DNA of 64,000 nt from Seohaeicola saemankumensis (GTDB lineage Bacteria; Pseudomonadota; Alphaproteobacteria; Rhodobacterales; Rhodobacteraceae). Made by a program: the position numbers and the translations under genes. Below the pieces are notes generated by a model. The model was not told the DNA's origin, did no database searches, and was given only the letters and a program-made list of their open reading frames with translations. The DNA is taken from the NCBI RefSeq assembly GCF_020171285.1, contig NZ_JAIUZI010000001.1, positions 496,001 to 560,000 on the forward strand, read 5' to 3'. Below are positions 53,591-62,791 of the stretch, in pieces (positions within the stretch are counted from its first letter, which is position 1; every line of letters starts with the position of its first letter).

Positions 53591-53965
53591 GTGAGCGAAC
53601 CGCGCCCCCGATTGCGGCTGGACAAATGGCTGTGGCAGGCGCGGTTCTTCAAGACCCGCAGCCTGGCCGCCAAACAGGTCAGCGGCGGCCACGTGCGGAT
53701 CAACGGCCAGAAGGTTCTGAAACCGGCGCAGGCGGTCGGGCCGGGCGACGTTCTGACCTTTGCCCAGGCGCGCACGGTGCGCGTGGTGCGGGTGGACCAG
53801 CTGGGCGAGCGCCGGGGACCCGCCCCCGAGGCGCAAACATTGTACACGGATTTGACCGAAAAACAGGACAAGCCACCGCCAAATCCCCGCTTTGAGGGAA
53901 AGGGGCGTCCAGACAAACATCAGCGCAGGGCGCTTGATCTTTCCCGCCGGCAGGGGACCGATTGA
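53591..53965 (+). CDS. S4-domain RNA-binding protein (HslR-like)
   Basis: The 124-residue protein has the S4 fold: RLRLDKWLWQARFFKTRSLA then KQVSGGHVRINGQKVLKPAQ, like Hsp15/HslR, which rescues stalled 50S subunits. A basic tail ends HQRRALDLSRRQG. The GTG start is 6 nt after the helicase stop, with GGAAGTAAGGGCAC as ribosome site. Helicase-S4-fdxA-carD is a recurring gene order in alphaproteobacteria, in my memory of such genomes. Confidence 0.88.
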   Translation: MSEPRPRLRLDKWLWQARFFKTRSLAAKQVSGGHVRINGQKVLKPAQAVGPGDVLTFAQARTVRVVRVDQLGERRGPAPEAQTLYTDLTEKQDKPPPNPRFEGKGRPDKHQRRALDLSRRQGTD

Positions 53966-54029
53966 CGTCTTGAAGTACCGGCGATGCTGTTCTAGCTAGT
54001 CCGACAAACGGTGAAACGGGAAACTGACC

Positions 54030-54368
54030 ATGACTTATGTTGTGACCGACAACTGCATTGCCTGCAAATATACCGACTGTGTCGAGGTTTGCCCGGTCGA
54101 CTGCTTTTACGAAGGCGAGAACATGCTGGTCATTCACCCCGATGAATGCATCGACTGCGGCGTCTGCGAGCCCGAATGCCCCGCCGATGCGATCCGCCCC
54201 GACACCGAGCCGGACATGGACCCCTGGGTGGAGTTCAACCGCAAGTATTCGGAAATGTGGCCGGTCATCATCACCAAAAAGGACGAACTGCCCGAGGCGC
54301 AGGAGCGCGACGGCGAAACCGGCAAGCTGGACAAGTACTTCTCCGAGGCGCCGGGCGAGGGCGGCTAA
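54030..54368 (+). CDS. fdxA: Seven-iron ferredoxin FdxA
   Basis: The 112-residue ferredoxin has one 3Fe-4S and one 4Fe-4S cluster. Cysteine motifs: [20 protein letters not shown] and [18 protein letters not shown]. The tail ([20 protein letters not shown]) is typical of the FdxA type. The start ATG follows GAAACGGGAAAC. It follows the S4 gene by 64 bp. A GC-rich hairpin (54375-54394) comes just after the stop. Confidence 0.95.
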   Translation: MTYVVTDNCIACKYTDCVEVCPVDCFYEGENMLVIHPDECIDCGVCEPECPADAIRPDTEPDMDPWVEFNRKYSEMWPVIITKKDELPEAQERDGETGKLDKYFSEAPGEGG

Positions 54369-54374
54369 GCGATT

Positions 54375-54394
54375 CGCGGCCCGACCGGGCCGCG
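54375..54394 (+). terminator. Hairpin after fdxA
   Basis: CGCGGCCC (54375-54382) pairs perfectly with GGGCCGCG (54387-54394), loop GACC. It lies 6 bp after the fdxA stop. There is no T-run, so it may be a terminator or a 3'-end stabiliser. Confidence 0.55.
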
Positions 54395-54661
54395 GCCGGT
54401 CATGCGCAATTCAAAGGCATCAGCGGTAACTTGCTGATATTCTTTGGGGTTTCGCAACATTACCCTACGTCGCCTTTCAGAGCGGCGTAAAACGTGCTAT
54501 ATTATTGTCACAAATGATATCAACAACCCGGTGCCCCCCGAACGTATGCTTGCATGGGGGTGGTCAACTTTCGTCGGAAACACAGCTTGTCGGGGCATTC
54601 ACGGTGGCCCGCTGCTGTGGTTTTGTCGCCTGAGACCCGCCGGTAATAAGGAAAGACCTGT
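54395..54661. other. carD upstream region
   Basis: About 270 bp without a supported gene. This DNA is more AT-rich than its surroundings (for example CGTGCTATATTATTGTCA near 54492-54509), which suits promoter elements for carD, but no single -35/-10 pair stands out to me. Confidence 0.4.
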
Positions 54662-55171
54662 ATGACCAAGTCGAAGAAGCTCGAATTCCGCCCTGACGAA
54701 TACGTGGTTTATCCGGCGCATGGTGTCGGCCAGATCATCTCGATCGAAGAGCAGGAGGTCGCCGGCCTCACGCTGGAATTGTTCGTGATTTCTTTTGAAA
54801 AGGACAAGATGACCCTGCGGGTGCCGACCAACAAGGCCACCGAGATCGGGATGCGGTCGCTGAGTTCGCCGGATGTGATCAGCCAGGCGATGAAAACGCT
54901 GAAAGGCAAGGCCAAGGTGAAGCGCGCCATGTGGTCGCGCCGGGCGCAGGAATACGAACAGAAGATCAATTCGGGCGATCTGATTTCCATCGCCGAGGTG
55001 GTTCGCGACCTGCACCGCACCGACGACCAGCGCGAGCAGAGCTACTCGGAGCGGCAGCTCTATGAGGCGGCGCTGGAGCGGCTGACCCGCGAGGTTGCCG
55101 CCGTGTCGGGTGGCGACGAGATCCTGGCCGCCAAACAGGTGGATGACGTGCTGATGTCGCGCGCCGCCTGA
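54662..55171 (+). CDS. carD: CarD/CdnL-family transcription regulator
   Basis: The 169-residue RNA polymerase-binding protein stabilises open complexes at many promoters. The N-terminal Tudor-like RNAP-interaction domain begins FRPDEYVVYPAHGVGQIISI and contains EEQEVAGLTLELFVISFEKD; the C-terminal helical domain has WSRRAQEYEQKINSGDLISI. AAGGAAAGACCTGT precedes the ATG. It follows an AT-rich intergenic region, so it probably has its own promoter, and it ends with a strong terminator. Confidence 0.94.
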   Translation: MTKSKKLEFRPDEYVVYPAHGVGQIISIEEQEVAGLTLELFVISFEKDKMTLRVPTNKATEIGMRSLSSPDVISQAMKTLKGKAKVKRAMWSRRAQEYEQKINSGDLISIAEVVRDLHRTDDQREQSYSERQLYEAALERLTREVAAVSGGDEILAAKQVDDVLMSRAA

Positions 55172-55198
55172 GCGCCGTCACAATCCGAATGCGACAAG

Positions 55199-55225
55199 CC
55201 GCGCCCGTCAGGGGCGCGGTTTTTT
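55199..55225 (+). terminator. Intrinsic terminator of carD
   Basis: CCGCGCCC (55199-55206) pairs with GGGCGCGG (55212-55219), 5-nt loop, followed by six T. It lies 28 bp after the carD stop. Confidence 0.93.
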
Positions 55226-55328
55226 CGTTTGAGCCGGGCGGGTTCCGCGCGAAAACTCAGATCGGAAACCTGTTGCCAGAGGGACGGGATTGCGGGTTAG
55301 ATACGGGGGTCTTTTCCGCAATCGGGGC

Positions 55329-56108
55329 ATGATGGCGCAAAGTTTCAAATCCAGGGTCAACCAGCTTTATACCGGTCATCAGCGCTATGCCGTGCGGTTC
55401 CGCTATGCGCTGATCCTGTTCGATGCGGTAACCATCCTGTTCTTTATCGCCGTTGCGGCGGTTCCGCATGGTCCCTGGCTGACCGGGATCAGCGTGAGCG
55501 TCGGCGCGCTGATCGGGGTGGATTTCCTGGCCCGGCTGTGGATTGCTCCGGACCGGCGGTTCATGCTGACGCGCGCCTATACGGTGGCCGATATCGTGGT
55601 GGTTGTATCGCTGCTGCTGGACCCGTTCCTGCATGGCAGCCTGGCCTTCCTGCGGATCCTGCGCGGGCTGCGGCTTATCCACTCCTATCACCTGATGCGC
55701 GACCTGCGACGCGAAAGCGCGTGGTTCCGGCGGCACGAGGACGCGGTGCTGGCGGGGGTCAACCTGTTTGTTTTCGTGTTCCTGACCGCCTCGGTCGTGC
55801 ATGCGTTTTTCTTTCCGCCGGGCAGCAGCGAAACGCCCTATGTCGACGCGCTTTACTTTACCGTGGCGACGCTGACCACGACTGGATTTGGCGACATCAC
55901 CATGAGCGGACCGGCGGGCAAGCTGTTCTCGGTCTTTGTGATGGTGGTGGGTGTCGCCCTGTTCGTGCAGCTGGCGCGGGCCATTTTCCAGCCCCAGAAG
56001 GTTCGGTATAAATGCAAGGAATGCGGGCTGTTGCGACATGATCTTGATGCGGTGCACTGCAAACACTGCGGCACCCGGCTGAAGATCGAGACGCCGGGGA
56101 TCGAGTGA
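55329..56108 (+). CDS. Voltage-gated-like potassium channel with C-terminal zinc ribbon
   Basis: The protein has 259 residues. The pore has the selectivity filter in TLTTTGFGDITMSG (K+ type, TTGFGD). Before it are S1-S4-like helices, with an Arg-rich S4 (LRILRGLRLIHSYHLMRDLR). The helix after the pore is followed by a short cytosolic zinc ribbon (YKCKECGLLRHDLDAVHCKH then CGTRLK), rare in channels, which could bind metal or mediate tetramer contacts. Start ATG 55329 or 55332. It converges with cobS, with a gap of only 2 bp. Confidence 0.88.
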   Translation: MMAQSFKSRVNQLYTGHQRYAVRFRYALILFDAVTILFFIAVAAVPHGPWLTGISVSVGALIGVDFLARLWIAPDRRFMLTRAYTVADIVVVVSLLLDPFLHGSLAFLRILRGLRLIHSYHLMRDLRRESAWFRRHEDAVLAGVNLFVFVFLTASVVHAFFFPPGSSETPYVDALYFTVATLTTTGFGDITMSGPAGKLFSVFVMVVGVALFVQLARAIFQPQKVRYKCKECGLLRHDLDAVHCKHCGTRLKIETPGIE

Positions 56109-56110
56109 GC

Positions 56111-56869
56111 TCAGCCCAGGGTGGCGGCCAGTCCGCACAGTAGCGTGGCTTCGCCGAGCTGCTGTGCCGCGCCGAGGATGTCGCCGGTCTGGCCGCCGAT
56201 CTTGGCGCGGGCCACAAGCGCCAGCGCGACAAGAACGAGCGCGGCGGCGAGCGCCGGTAGCGCGATCGCGGGGCCCGCGGGTGCGGCAAGCGCCGCGCCA
56301 AGGAGTAGCGCCACCAGGCTGACGGCCCGGCCCGGAACCCCGACACCGCGCGACAGGCCGCCATCGCGGGCGGGCGGCAGCGCGGTCATCAGCATCGGCA
56401 GCGCCGCCCGTGACAGGGCGGCCACGGCCAGCACGGCGGGCCATGCGCCCGCCTGCAGGAGCGCGGCCAGCGCGGTCCAGCGCAGGCCGGTCACGACGAC
56501 CAGCGCCAGCACGCCGTAGGTGCCGATGCGGCTGTCGCCCATGATCTCAAGCCGCCGGTCACGGTCGAAGCCGCCCCAGAGCCCGTCGGCGGTATCGGCG
56601 AGCCCGTCCTCGTGCATGGCGCCGGTCAGCAGCATCTGCATCGCCAGCACCAGCCCGGCGGCCAGCGGCGCGGGCAGCCCTAGCGCCAGTGCCAGGAGGC
56701 CCACGGCGCAGGCGGGCAGCGCCACCGCCAGCCCGGCCAGCGGAAAGGCCCAGGCGGCGCGGGCCTGGCGGGCAAAGGCGGCGGCGGGCAGGCGGGGCAG
56801 CGGCAGGCGGGTCAGCAGGACCAGGGCAACGCCCACCTCCCGCACCGGGTTAAAGTCGTTTTTGCGCAT
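56111..56869 (-). CDS. cobS: Adenosylcobinamide-GDP ribazoletransferase (cobalamin synthase)
   Basis: The 252-residue polytopic inner-membrane enzyme joins adenosylcobinamide-GDP and alpha-ribazole to make the cobalamin skeleton. It shows the active motif [20 protein letters not shown] then [15 protein letters not shown]; the remainder is several hydrophobic helices. Length is standard. Its start lies 78 bp from the divergent cobT, which makes the ribazole phosphate needed here. No cobalamin riboswitch fits in the gap. Confidence 0.94.
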   Translation of the reverse strand: MRKNDFNPVREVGVALVLLTRLPLPRLPAAAFARQARAAWAFPLAGLAVALPACAVGLLALALGLPAPLAAGLVLAMQMLLTGAMHEDGLADTADGLWGGFDRDRRLEIMGDSRIGTYGVLALVVVTGLRWTALAALLQAGAWPAVLAVAALSRAALPMLMTALPPARDGGLSRGVGVPGRAVSLVALLLGAALAAPAGPAIALPALAAALVLVALALVARAKIGGQTGDILGAAQQLGEATLLCGLAATLG

Positions 56870-56947
56870 TCCTCGCCTCTCCGGGGCTTGCCGCTGACGG
56901 TCCGTTGGTTAAACACCGGGGCCAACGGCGTTGCAACGAGGCTTTCC

Positions 56948-57964
56948 ATGCTCCCTGATTTTGATGACCTGTCCCGGTTCCGGGACCTGTTGGCGGCGGC
57001 GCCGGGCGCGGATGCGCCGGCGCGGGCGGATGCGGAGGCCCGCAACGGCCAGCTGACAAAGCCGCCCGGTGCGCTGGGGCGGCTGGAGGATCTGGCGATC
57101 TGGTACGCCGGCTGGCGGGCCGACCCGCGCCCCAGGGTGCAGGCGCCGCAGGTGATTGTCTTTGCCGGCAATCACGGTGTCGCGGCGCGGGGCGTGTCGG
57201 CCTTTCCGGCAGCGGTGACCGAGCAGATGGTGCTGAATTTCCAGGCCGGCGGCGCGGCGATCAACCAGCTGGCGGCGGCGGCGGGGGCGCGGATGGACGT
57301 GCATGCGCTGGAGCTGGACCGTCCGACGGCGGATTTCACCCAAGGCCCGGCGATGAGCGAAGCGGAGCTGGTGGCGGCATTGCGCGCGGGCTGGCAGGCG
57401 GTCGATCCGCAGGCCGATCTGCTGGTGGTGGGAGAGATGGGCATCGGCAACACCACGGCGGCGGCGGCGATCAGCCATGCGCTTTATGGCGGCGCGGCGG
57501 CGGACTGGACCGGGCGCGGCACCGGCGTGGCCGATGACGCGCTGGCGCTGAAGACGCGGGTGGTCGAAGAGGCCGTGCGGCTGCACGGCGCGGATGGGCC
57601 GGAAGGTATCGAGGTGCTGCGGCGTCTGGGCGGGCGCGAGATCGCAGCGATGGCGGGCGCGATCGCGGCGGCGCGGCAGCTGCGGATCCCGGTGCTGCTG
57701 GACGGGTTCATCTGCTGTGCGGCGGCGGCCTGCCTGGCCGAAACCCGGAGCGGCGCGCTGGATCATGCGCTGGCGGGTCACCAGAGCGCCGAGCAGGCGC
57801 ATGCGCGGCTGCTGGAGCGGCTGGACAAGGCGCCGCTGTTGTCGCTGGGGCTGCGTCTGGGCGAGGGGTCGGGCGGGGCGCTGGCCATCGGCATCGTCAA
57901 GAGCGCGCTGGCCTGTCACAGCGGCATGGCGACCTTTGCCGAAGCAGGGGTGTCGGAGGGCTGA
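56948..57964 (+). CDS. cobT: Nicotinate-nucleotide--dimethylbenzimidazole phosphoribosyltransferase
   Basis: The 338-residue enzyme makes alpha-ribazole phosphate, the lower ligand donor of cobalamin. It has [18 protein letters not shown] near the N-terminus, [35 protein letters not shown] and the C-terminal [14 protein letters not shown] with the catalytic Glu. The ATG at 56948 gives the normal length; the frame upstream reaches 56888. It is divergent from cobS. The repeat copy at 58047 lies downstream. Confidence 0.95.
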   Translation: MLPDFDDLSRFRDLLAAAPGADAPARADAEARNGQLTKPPGALGRLEDLAIWYAGWRADPRPRVQAPQVIVFAGNHGVAARGVSAFPAAVTEQMVLNFQAGGAAINQLAAAAGARMDVHALELDRPTADFTQGPAMSEAELVAALRAGWQAVDPQADLLVVGEMGIGNTTAAAAISHALYGGAAADWTGRGTGVADDALALKTRVVEEAVRLHGADGPEGIEVLRRLGGREIAAMAGAIAAARQLRIPVLLDGFICCAAAACLAETRSGALDHALAGHQSAEQAHARLLERLDKAPLLSLGLRLGEGSGGALAIGIVKSALACHSGMATFAEAGVSEG

Positions 57965-58046
57965 GCCCGGGCCGGGTGTTGCGCGGCGTCACGCCGCGCG
58001 GCGGGCAAGGGGGCGCTGCCCCCTCGGCCTTTCGGCCTCACCCCCG

Positions 58047-58070
58047 GAGTATTTGAAAAGAGATGAAGGG
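58047..58070 (+). repeat. Third copy of the GAGTATTT-AGAGATGAA intergenic motif
   Basis: GGAGTATTTGAAAAGAGATG plus AAGGG, in the 162-bp gap between cobT and the Kef-type gene, matches the inverted pair at 25180 and 25390. The flanking DNA is GC-rich. Confidence 0.65.
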
Positions 58071-58126
58071 GGGCCGCGTTTCAGGGGGGCGTTTCAGGGG
58101 GCGGCCGTTGCCACGCGGTTCGCCGC

Positions 58127-60013
58127 TCAGGCGGATTGCTTTTCCTCGCTTTCCTCGCCCAGGGCCAGCAGGGCCGATTCCAGTTCCTTGTCCAGTTCCT
58201 TGATCCGGTTGATATAGGCCGCGTTTTCGCTGGCCGGGACGTTCGGGTCCCAAAGAGCGGCCAGTTCGCGCACGGCATAGCGGTCGTGGGCATAGAAGGT
58301 CTGTTCCGCGCCGGCGGCTTCGAATTCGCTGAGGCCAATGTTTTCAAGCACGTAGCGCCCGGCCCTGAGCGAGCTGTCGAACATTTCGCGGACGATGTCA
58401 TCTGCGCCCGCCTGATACAGCCGGTAGACGTGGTGGCGGTCGCGGGCGCGGGCGACGATATGCAGGTCGGGCCGTTCCTTGCGGGCGAAGCCGACCAGTT
58501 TCAGGGCCGCCTCGGGGTCGTCGAGCGCCACCACCAGAACCCGCGCCTTGGGCAGGCCGGCGGCCTTGAGCAGTTCCGGGCGGGTCGGGTCGCCAAGGAA
58601 GCCCTTGACCCCGAAACGGCGCATCAGCTGGATCGTTTCCATGTCGTAGTCCAGCACAACGGTCTTGAACCCGCTGGCGCGCACCAGCCGGTTGACCACC
58701 TGCCCGAACCGCCCGATGCCGGCGATGATGACGGGGCCCTGTTCGTCGATTTCGTCGGGTTTGTGAACCGGCGCGTTTTCCTTGAGCCGTTTTGACAGGA
58801 TGTCGTAGAGGATGAACAGCAGTGGTGTGATCAGCATGGTCAGCGCGATGACCAGCAGCAGCTTGTCCGCGACGTTGCCCGGGATCACGTGTTGCTGGCG
58901 GGAAAACGCCAGCAGGACAAAGCCGAATTCACCGGCCTGCGCCAGCCCGAGGGTGAACAGCCAGTGGTCGCGCCCCTTGAGCCCGAAGGCGCGGCCGAGG
59001 AAGTAGAGCACCAGCCCCTTGGCGACGATCACCAGCAGGGCAAGGCCGATCAGGTCGCCGGGGCTCCGGAGAAAGCCGCTGATGTCGATGCCGGCGCCGA
59101 CGGTGATAAAGAAAAGCCCCAGCAGCAGCCCCTTGAACGGCTGAAGGTCGCTTTCCAGTTCGTGGCGGAATTCGCTGTTGGCCAGAACCACGCCGGCCAG
59201 AAAGGCGCCGAGCGCGGGCGACAGGCCGACCAGGGTCATCAGGAAGGAGATGCCCACCACGATGCCCAGGGCCAGGGCGGTATACATCTCGCTCAGCTTG
59301 GCTGCGTGGATGTAGCGGAACACCGGGCGCGTCAGGTAGATCCCGGCCAGCACGACGAAGGCGACGGCGGCAATGGTGATCAGCGTCACGCTCCAGCCCG
59401 GCAAGCCCTCGACCAGCGACAGCCCGTCGTGATGGCCGCCGCCGTGATCGCCGGAGACCGCCCGCCGGATCGAGCCGTCGGTGGAGATCTGCGCCGTCAG
59501 CGGCACGGCCAGAAGCGGCAGGAAGGCAAGGATCGGGATCACCGCGATGTCCTGGGTCAGCAGGACCGAGAACATCGACCGGCCGCCGCCGGTTTGCATC
59601 AGCCCCTTTTCCGACAGGGTCTGAAGCACGATGGCGGTCGACGACAGCGACAGCGTCAGCCCGATCGCCAGCCCCACTGACCAGGTTTGCCCGGTCAGCA
59701 TGGCCGCCCCCATCAGGGCCAGCGTGCTGATCGTCACCTGCAACCCGCCCAGGCCGAGCAGCTTGTGCCGCATGTCCCAGAGCGCGCGCGGTTCCAGTTC
59801 GAGGCCGATCAGGAACAGCATCATCACCACGCCGAATTCCGCGAAATGCTGCAGCCCCTCGGTTTCGGCGCCGACAAGCCCCAGCAGCGGGCCGATGATC
59901 AGGCCCGCCGCCAGGTAGCCCAGCACCGAGCCCAGTCCCAGCCGCGCCGCGATGGGCACCGCGATGACGGCGGCGGTCAGGTAGATCGTGGCCTGGTAGA
60001 GAAAGGTCTCCAT
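58127..60013 (-). CDS. Kef-type monovalent cation:proton antiporter (CPA2) with RCK domain
   Basis: The 628-residue antiporter has 12-13 membrane helices (CPA2 fold, residues about 1-390; LGLGSVLGYLAAGLIIGPLL, LFLIGLELEPRALWDMRHKL) and a C-terminal TrkA-N/RCK nucleotide-binding domain (IIAGIGRFGQVVNRLVRASG). A His-rich loop (GDHGGGHHDGLSLVEG) lies between helices. There is no TrkA-C domain. It resembles KefB/KefC, which exports K+ and takes up H+ under electrophile stress, but a separate KefF/G subunit is not nearby. The lrp gene starts upstream on the same strand. Confidence 0.9.
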   Translation of the reverse strand: METFLYQATIYLTAAVIAVPIAARLGLGSVLGYLAAGLIIGPLLGLVGAETEGLQHFAEFGVVMMLFLIGLELEPRALWDMRHKLLGLGGLQVTISTLALMGAAMLTGQTWSVGLAIGLTLSLSSTAIVLQTLSEKGLMQTGGGRSMFSVLLTQDIAVIPILAFLPLLAVPLTAQISTDGSIRRAVSGDHGGGHHDGLSLVEGLPGWSVTLITIAAVAFVVLAGIYLTRPVFRYIHAAKLSEMYTALALGIVVGISFLMTLVGLSPALGAFLAGVVLANSEFRHELESDLQPFKGLLLGLFFITVGAGIDISGFLRSPGDLIGLALLVIVAKGLVLYFLGRAFGLKGRDHWLFTLGLAQAGEFGFVLLAFSRQQHVIPGNVADKLLLVIALTMLITPLLFILYDILSKRLKENAPVHKPDEIDEQGPVIIAGIGRFGQVVNRLVRASGFKTVVLDYDMETIQLMRRFGVKGFLGDPTRPELLKAAGLPKARVLVVALDDPEAALKLVGFARKERPDLHIVARARDRHHVYRLYQAGADDIVREMFDSSLRAGRYVLENIGLSEFEAAGAEQTFYAHDRYAVRELAALWDPNVPASENAAYINRIKELDKELESALLALGEESEEKQSA

Positions 60014-60038
60014 GAGTGGTCGGGTCCTTTGAAAAGGG

Positions 60039-60494
60039 TCAGGTGGGCAGGGGGGCGTCGCGTTTCAGCTGATCCATCACGATCTGGCTTTGCACGCGGG
60101 CGACGGCGGGGTGGATCAGGATAACTTGGTGCAGCAGCACGTTCAATGCGGGCAGATCGGCGCAATAGACGCGCAACAGGTAATCGGCCTCGCCCGTCAT
60201 GGTCCAGGCGCTGGTGATTTCGGGGCGGGTTTCGACGAGCCGGGCGAAACTGCGGGCCTGGTCGGGGCGGTGGGTGTGCAGGTGGACCTGCACGAAGCCC
60301 TGCACCTGCAGCCCGAGGCGCATCGGATCGAGCCGGGCCGCGTAGCCCACGATGTAGCCTTCGGTTTCGAGCCGCTGGCGCCGCCGCCCGGCCTGGCTGG
60401 GCGACAGGTTCAAAAGCTCGCCCAGTTCCAGTGCCGTCAGGTGGGCGTTTTTCTGCAGGGCGGAGAGCAGGCGGGTATCGGTATCATCCAGCAT
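60039..60494 (-). CDS. Lrp/AsnC-family transcriptional regulator
   Basis: The 151-residue regulator has an N-terminal winged helix (LDDTDTRLLSALQKNAHLTA then LELGELLNLSPSQAGRRRQR) and the RAM sensor domain (VQGFVQVHLHTHRPDQARSF, WTMTGEADYLLRVYCADLPA). The ATG at 60494 gives the family start. It is divergent from hppD, with a 10-3-10 inverted repeat between them (60534-60556), and so probably regulates tyrosine/phenylalanine breakdown and itself. Confidence 0.92.
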   Translation of the reverse strand: MLDDTDTRLLSALQKNAHLTALELGELLNLSPSQAGRRRQRLETEGYIVGYAARLDPMRLGLQVQGFVQVHLHTHRPDQARSFARLVETRPEITSAWTMTGEADYLLRVYCADLPALNVLLHQVILIHPAVARVQSQIVMDQLKRDAPLPT

Positions 60495-60533
60495 ATGCGT
60501 GGTTTGGTCTGATTTCGTGACGATTGCGTGAAT

Positions 60534-60556
60534 AATGCGCATAAACTATGCGTATT
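60534..60556. promoter_or_regulatory. Inverted repeat operator between lrp and hppD
   Basis: AATGCGCATA (60534-60543), a 3-nt spacer AAC and TATGCGTATT (60547-60556) pair with one mismatch. It lies 40 bp before the lrp start and 97 bp before the hppD start, as expected for an Lrp-type regulator that controls itself and the divergent gene. Confidence 0.7.
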
Positions 60557-60653
60557 TCCATGGATAACGCGCAAAAACCGTGTGCGACATGGGCTATTCT
60601 TGCATCAGCGAACATTCGCTCAGCACCAACTGGGCCCAGACAGGAGACGCACC

Positions 60654-61757
60654 ATGGGACCGTTCCCGCACAATGCCCCGAAATCCGTGATCAGCGCCGA
60701 GAATCCCGCCGGCACCGACGGCTTTGAATTTGTCGAATTCGCCAGCCCGGATCCGCAGCAGCTGCGCGATCTTTTTGCCCGTATGGGCTATGCGCTGACC
60801 GGGCGGCACAGGAGCAAGGATATCGAGCTGTGGCAGCAGGGCGACATCACCTATCTGCTGAACGCCGAACCGGGCAGCTTTGCCGCGCGCTTTGTCGAGG
60901 AGCACGGGCCCTGCGCGCCGTCGATGGGCTGGCGCGTGGTGGATGCGCAGCAGGCGTTCGAGCACGCGGTGTCCAAGGGCGCGGAGCCCTACGAGGGGGA
61001 CGACAAGGCGATGGATGTGCCCGCGATCAAGGGGATCGGCGGGTCGCTGATCTATTTCATCGACCAGTATTACGACACCTCGCCCTATAACGCCGAGTTC
61101 GACTGGCTGGCGCAATCCAAGCCGCGCGGCGACGGGTTTTTCTACCTCGATCACCTGACCCACAACGTGTTCAAGGGGAACATGGACAAGTGGTTCCGCT
61201 TCTACGGCGATCTGTTCAATTTCCGCGAGATCCGGTTTTTTGACATCCAGGGCAAGTTCACCGGCCTGTATTCCCGCGCGCTGACCTCGCCCTGTGGCCG
61301 CATCCGCATTCCGATCAATGAAGACCGGGGAGAGACCGGCCAGATCGTGGCCTATCTGAAGAAATACAAGGGCGAGGGCATCCAGCATATCGCGGTGGGC
61401 ACCGACGATATCTACGACAGCGTGGATGCGATCGCAAAGAAGGGGCTGACGTTCATGCCGGGTCCGAACGAGTCCTATTACCAGATGTCGAAGGAGCGGG
61501 TTACCGGCCACGAGGAGCCGCTGGAGCGGATGAAGGCGCATGGCATCCTGATCGACGGCGAGGGGGTGCTGGGCGGTGGCGAAACCCGTATCCTGCTGCA
61601 GATTTTCTCGAAAACCGTGATCGGCCCGATCTTTTTCGAGTTCATCCAGCGCAAGGGCGACGACGGCTTTGGCGAGGGCAACTTCAAGGCGCTGTTCGAA
61701 TCGATCGAGCAGGAGCAGATCAACAACGGCGAACTGGGAGATGTCACCGCCCAATAG
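60654..61757 (+). CDS. hppD: 4-hydroxyphenylpyruvate dioxygenase
   Basis: The 367-residue Fe(II) enzyme converts 4-hydroxyphenylpyruvate to homogentisate in tyrosine breakdown. The metal ligands are visible: His in FYLDHLTHNVFKGNMDKW, His in GIQHIAVGTDDIYDSV and Glu in GPIFFEFIQRKGDDGFGEGN. The N-terminal half is the inactive VOC domain copy. The ATG at 60654 follows CAGGAGACGCACC. It is divergent from the Lrp-type gene. Downstream is a perfect hairpin (61776-61793). Confidence 0.95.
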   Translation: MGPFPHNAPKSVISAENPAGTDGFEFVEFASPDPQQLRDLFARMGYALTGRHRSKDIELWQQGDITYLLNAEPGSFAARFVEEHGPCAPSMGWRVVDAQQAFEHAVSKGAEPYEGDDKAMDVPAIKGIGGSLIYFIDQYYDTSPYNAEFDWLAQSKPRGDGFFYLDHLTHNVFKGNMDKWFRFYGDLFNFREIRFFDIQGKFTGLYSRALTSPCGRIRIPINEDRGETGQIVAYLKKYKGEGIQHIAVGTDDIYDSVDAIAKKGLTFMPGPNESYYQMSKERVTGHEEPLERMKAHGILIDGEGVLGGGETRILLQIFSKTVIGPIFFEFIQRKGDDGFGEGNFKALFESIEQEQINNGELGDVTAQ

Positions 61758-61775
61758 CGGCTCCCGCCCGTCGAC

Positions 61776-61793
61776 GGTCTGATAAATCAGACC
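61776..61793. terminator. Hairpin after hppD
   Basis: GGTCTGAT (61776-61783) pairs perfectly with ATCAGACC (61786-61793), loop AA. It lies 18 bp after the hppD stop; there is no T-run. Confidence 0.55.
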
Positions 61794-61820
61794 CCCTCCC
61801 GTTGGGCCTGGCGCGCAAGC

Positions 61821-61892
<72 letters not shown>

Positions 61893-61913
61893 CGACCCGC
61901 CCGCCGCAGGCGT

Positions 61914-61933
61914 CGCGCAGATTTATCTGCGCG
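61914..61933 (-). terminator. Hairpin after tpiA
   Basis: CGCGCAGAT (61914-61922) pairs perfectly with ATCTGCGCG (61925-61933), loop TT. It starts 8 bp from the tpiA stop (61941). No T-run is seen on the minus strand. Confidence 0.6.
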
Positions 61934-61940
61934 TCCGGGA

Positions 61941-62690
61941 TCAGGCCGTATCGAGGGCGGCGATGATCGGTGAGAAATCGGTGGCCTTCAGGCTGGCGCC
62001 GCCCACGAGGGCGCCGTCGACGTTGGAGACCGCAAAGATTTCGGCCGCGTTCCCCGGTTTCACCGATCCGCCATAGAGCAGGCGGACCGAGCCGCCGACG
62101 CCTTCGCCAAAGCGCCGGTCAAGCCGGGCGCGGATAAAGTCATGCACTTCGCCGATCTGCTCGGTGCTGGGCACCAGACCGGTGCCGATGGCCCAGATCG
62201 GTTCGTAGGCGATCACCAGGTTTTCTCCGGTCACTACGTCGGGCACCGAGCCCGATAGCTGGCCGGCGATGATGTCGAGCGTGTTCATCGCCTCGCGCTG
62301 GGCCAGGCTTTCGCCGACGCAGATGATCACCTTCAGCCCGGCGGCGATGGCGGTACGGGCCTTGGCGCGCACCGTTTCGCTGCTTTCACCGTGGTCTTCG
62401 CGCCGCTCGGAGTGGCCGAGAATGACATAGGACGCCCCGGCGTCCAGCAGCATTCCGGCGCTGATGTCGCCGGTATGGGCGCCGGATGTTTCAACATGGC
62501 AGTCCTGGCCGCCGATCGCAATCGGGCTGCCGGACACGGTCTCGGCGGCGCGGTGGATCAGCGGCGTGGGCGGGCAGATCAGGATTTCGGAGCGGGTGGC
62601 GCGATGGGCCGCGGCCAGTTCCTGCAGTTCGACCAGCGCCGGTCCGGTGCCGTTCATTTTCCAGTTTCCCGCCGCCAGTTTCTGCCGCAT
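61941..62690 (-). CDS. tpiA: Triosephosphate isomerase
   Basis: The 249-residue TIM barrel interconverts dihydroxyacetone phosphate and glyceraldehyde 3-phosphate. It has LAAGNWKMNGTG with the catalytic Lys (residue about 11), VILGHSERR with the catalytic His, AYEPIWAIGTG with the catalytic Glu, and RLLYGGSVKPGNA, GALVGGASL at the end. The ATG at 62690 gives standard length. It is divergent from the 2-oxoglutarate oxygenase, 101 bp away. Confidence 0.96.
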   Translation of the reverse strand: MRQKLAAGNWKMNGTGPALVELQELAAAHRATRSEILICPPTPLIHRAAETVSGSPIAIGGQDCHVETSGAHTGDISAGMLLDAGASYVILGHSERREDHGESSETVRAKARTAIAAGLKVIICVGESLAQREAMNTLDIIAGQLSGSVPDVVTGENLVIAYEPIWAIGTGLVPSTEQIGEVHDFIRARLDRRFGEGVGGSVRLLYGGSVKPGNAAEIFAVSNVDGALVGGASLKATDFSPIIAALDTA

Positions 62691-62791
62691 GCTCAAACCC
62701 CGAGATCTATGACTTTGCAGCCGTCGTAGCATTGGCGGGGCGGTGACACAATTGCGGCCGATGCGCCGGGGTGACAAAGGGGAGCGGACGG

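Noticed and set aside
54690..55010. Reverse-strand open frames inside carD
   Set aside because: They lie fully within a clear CarD gene and have no ribosome site or family match.
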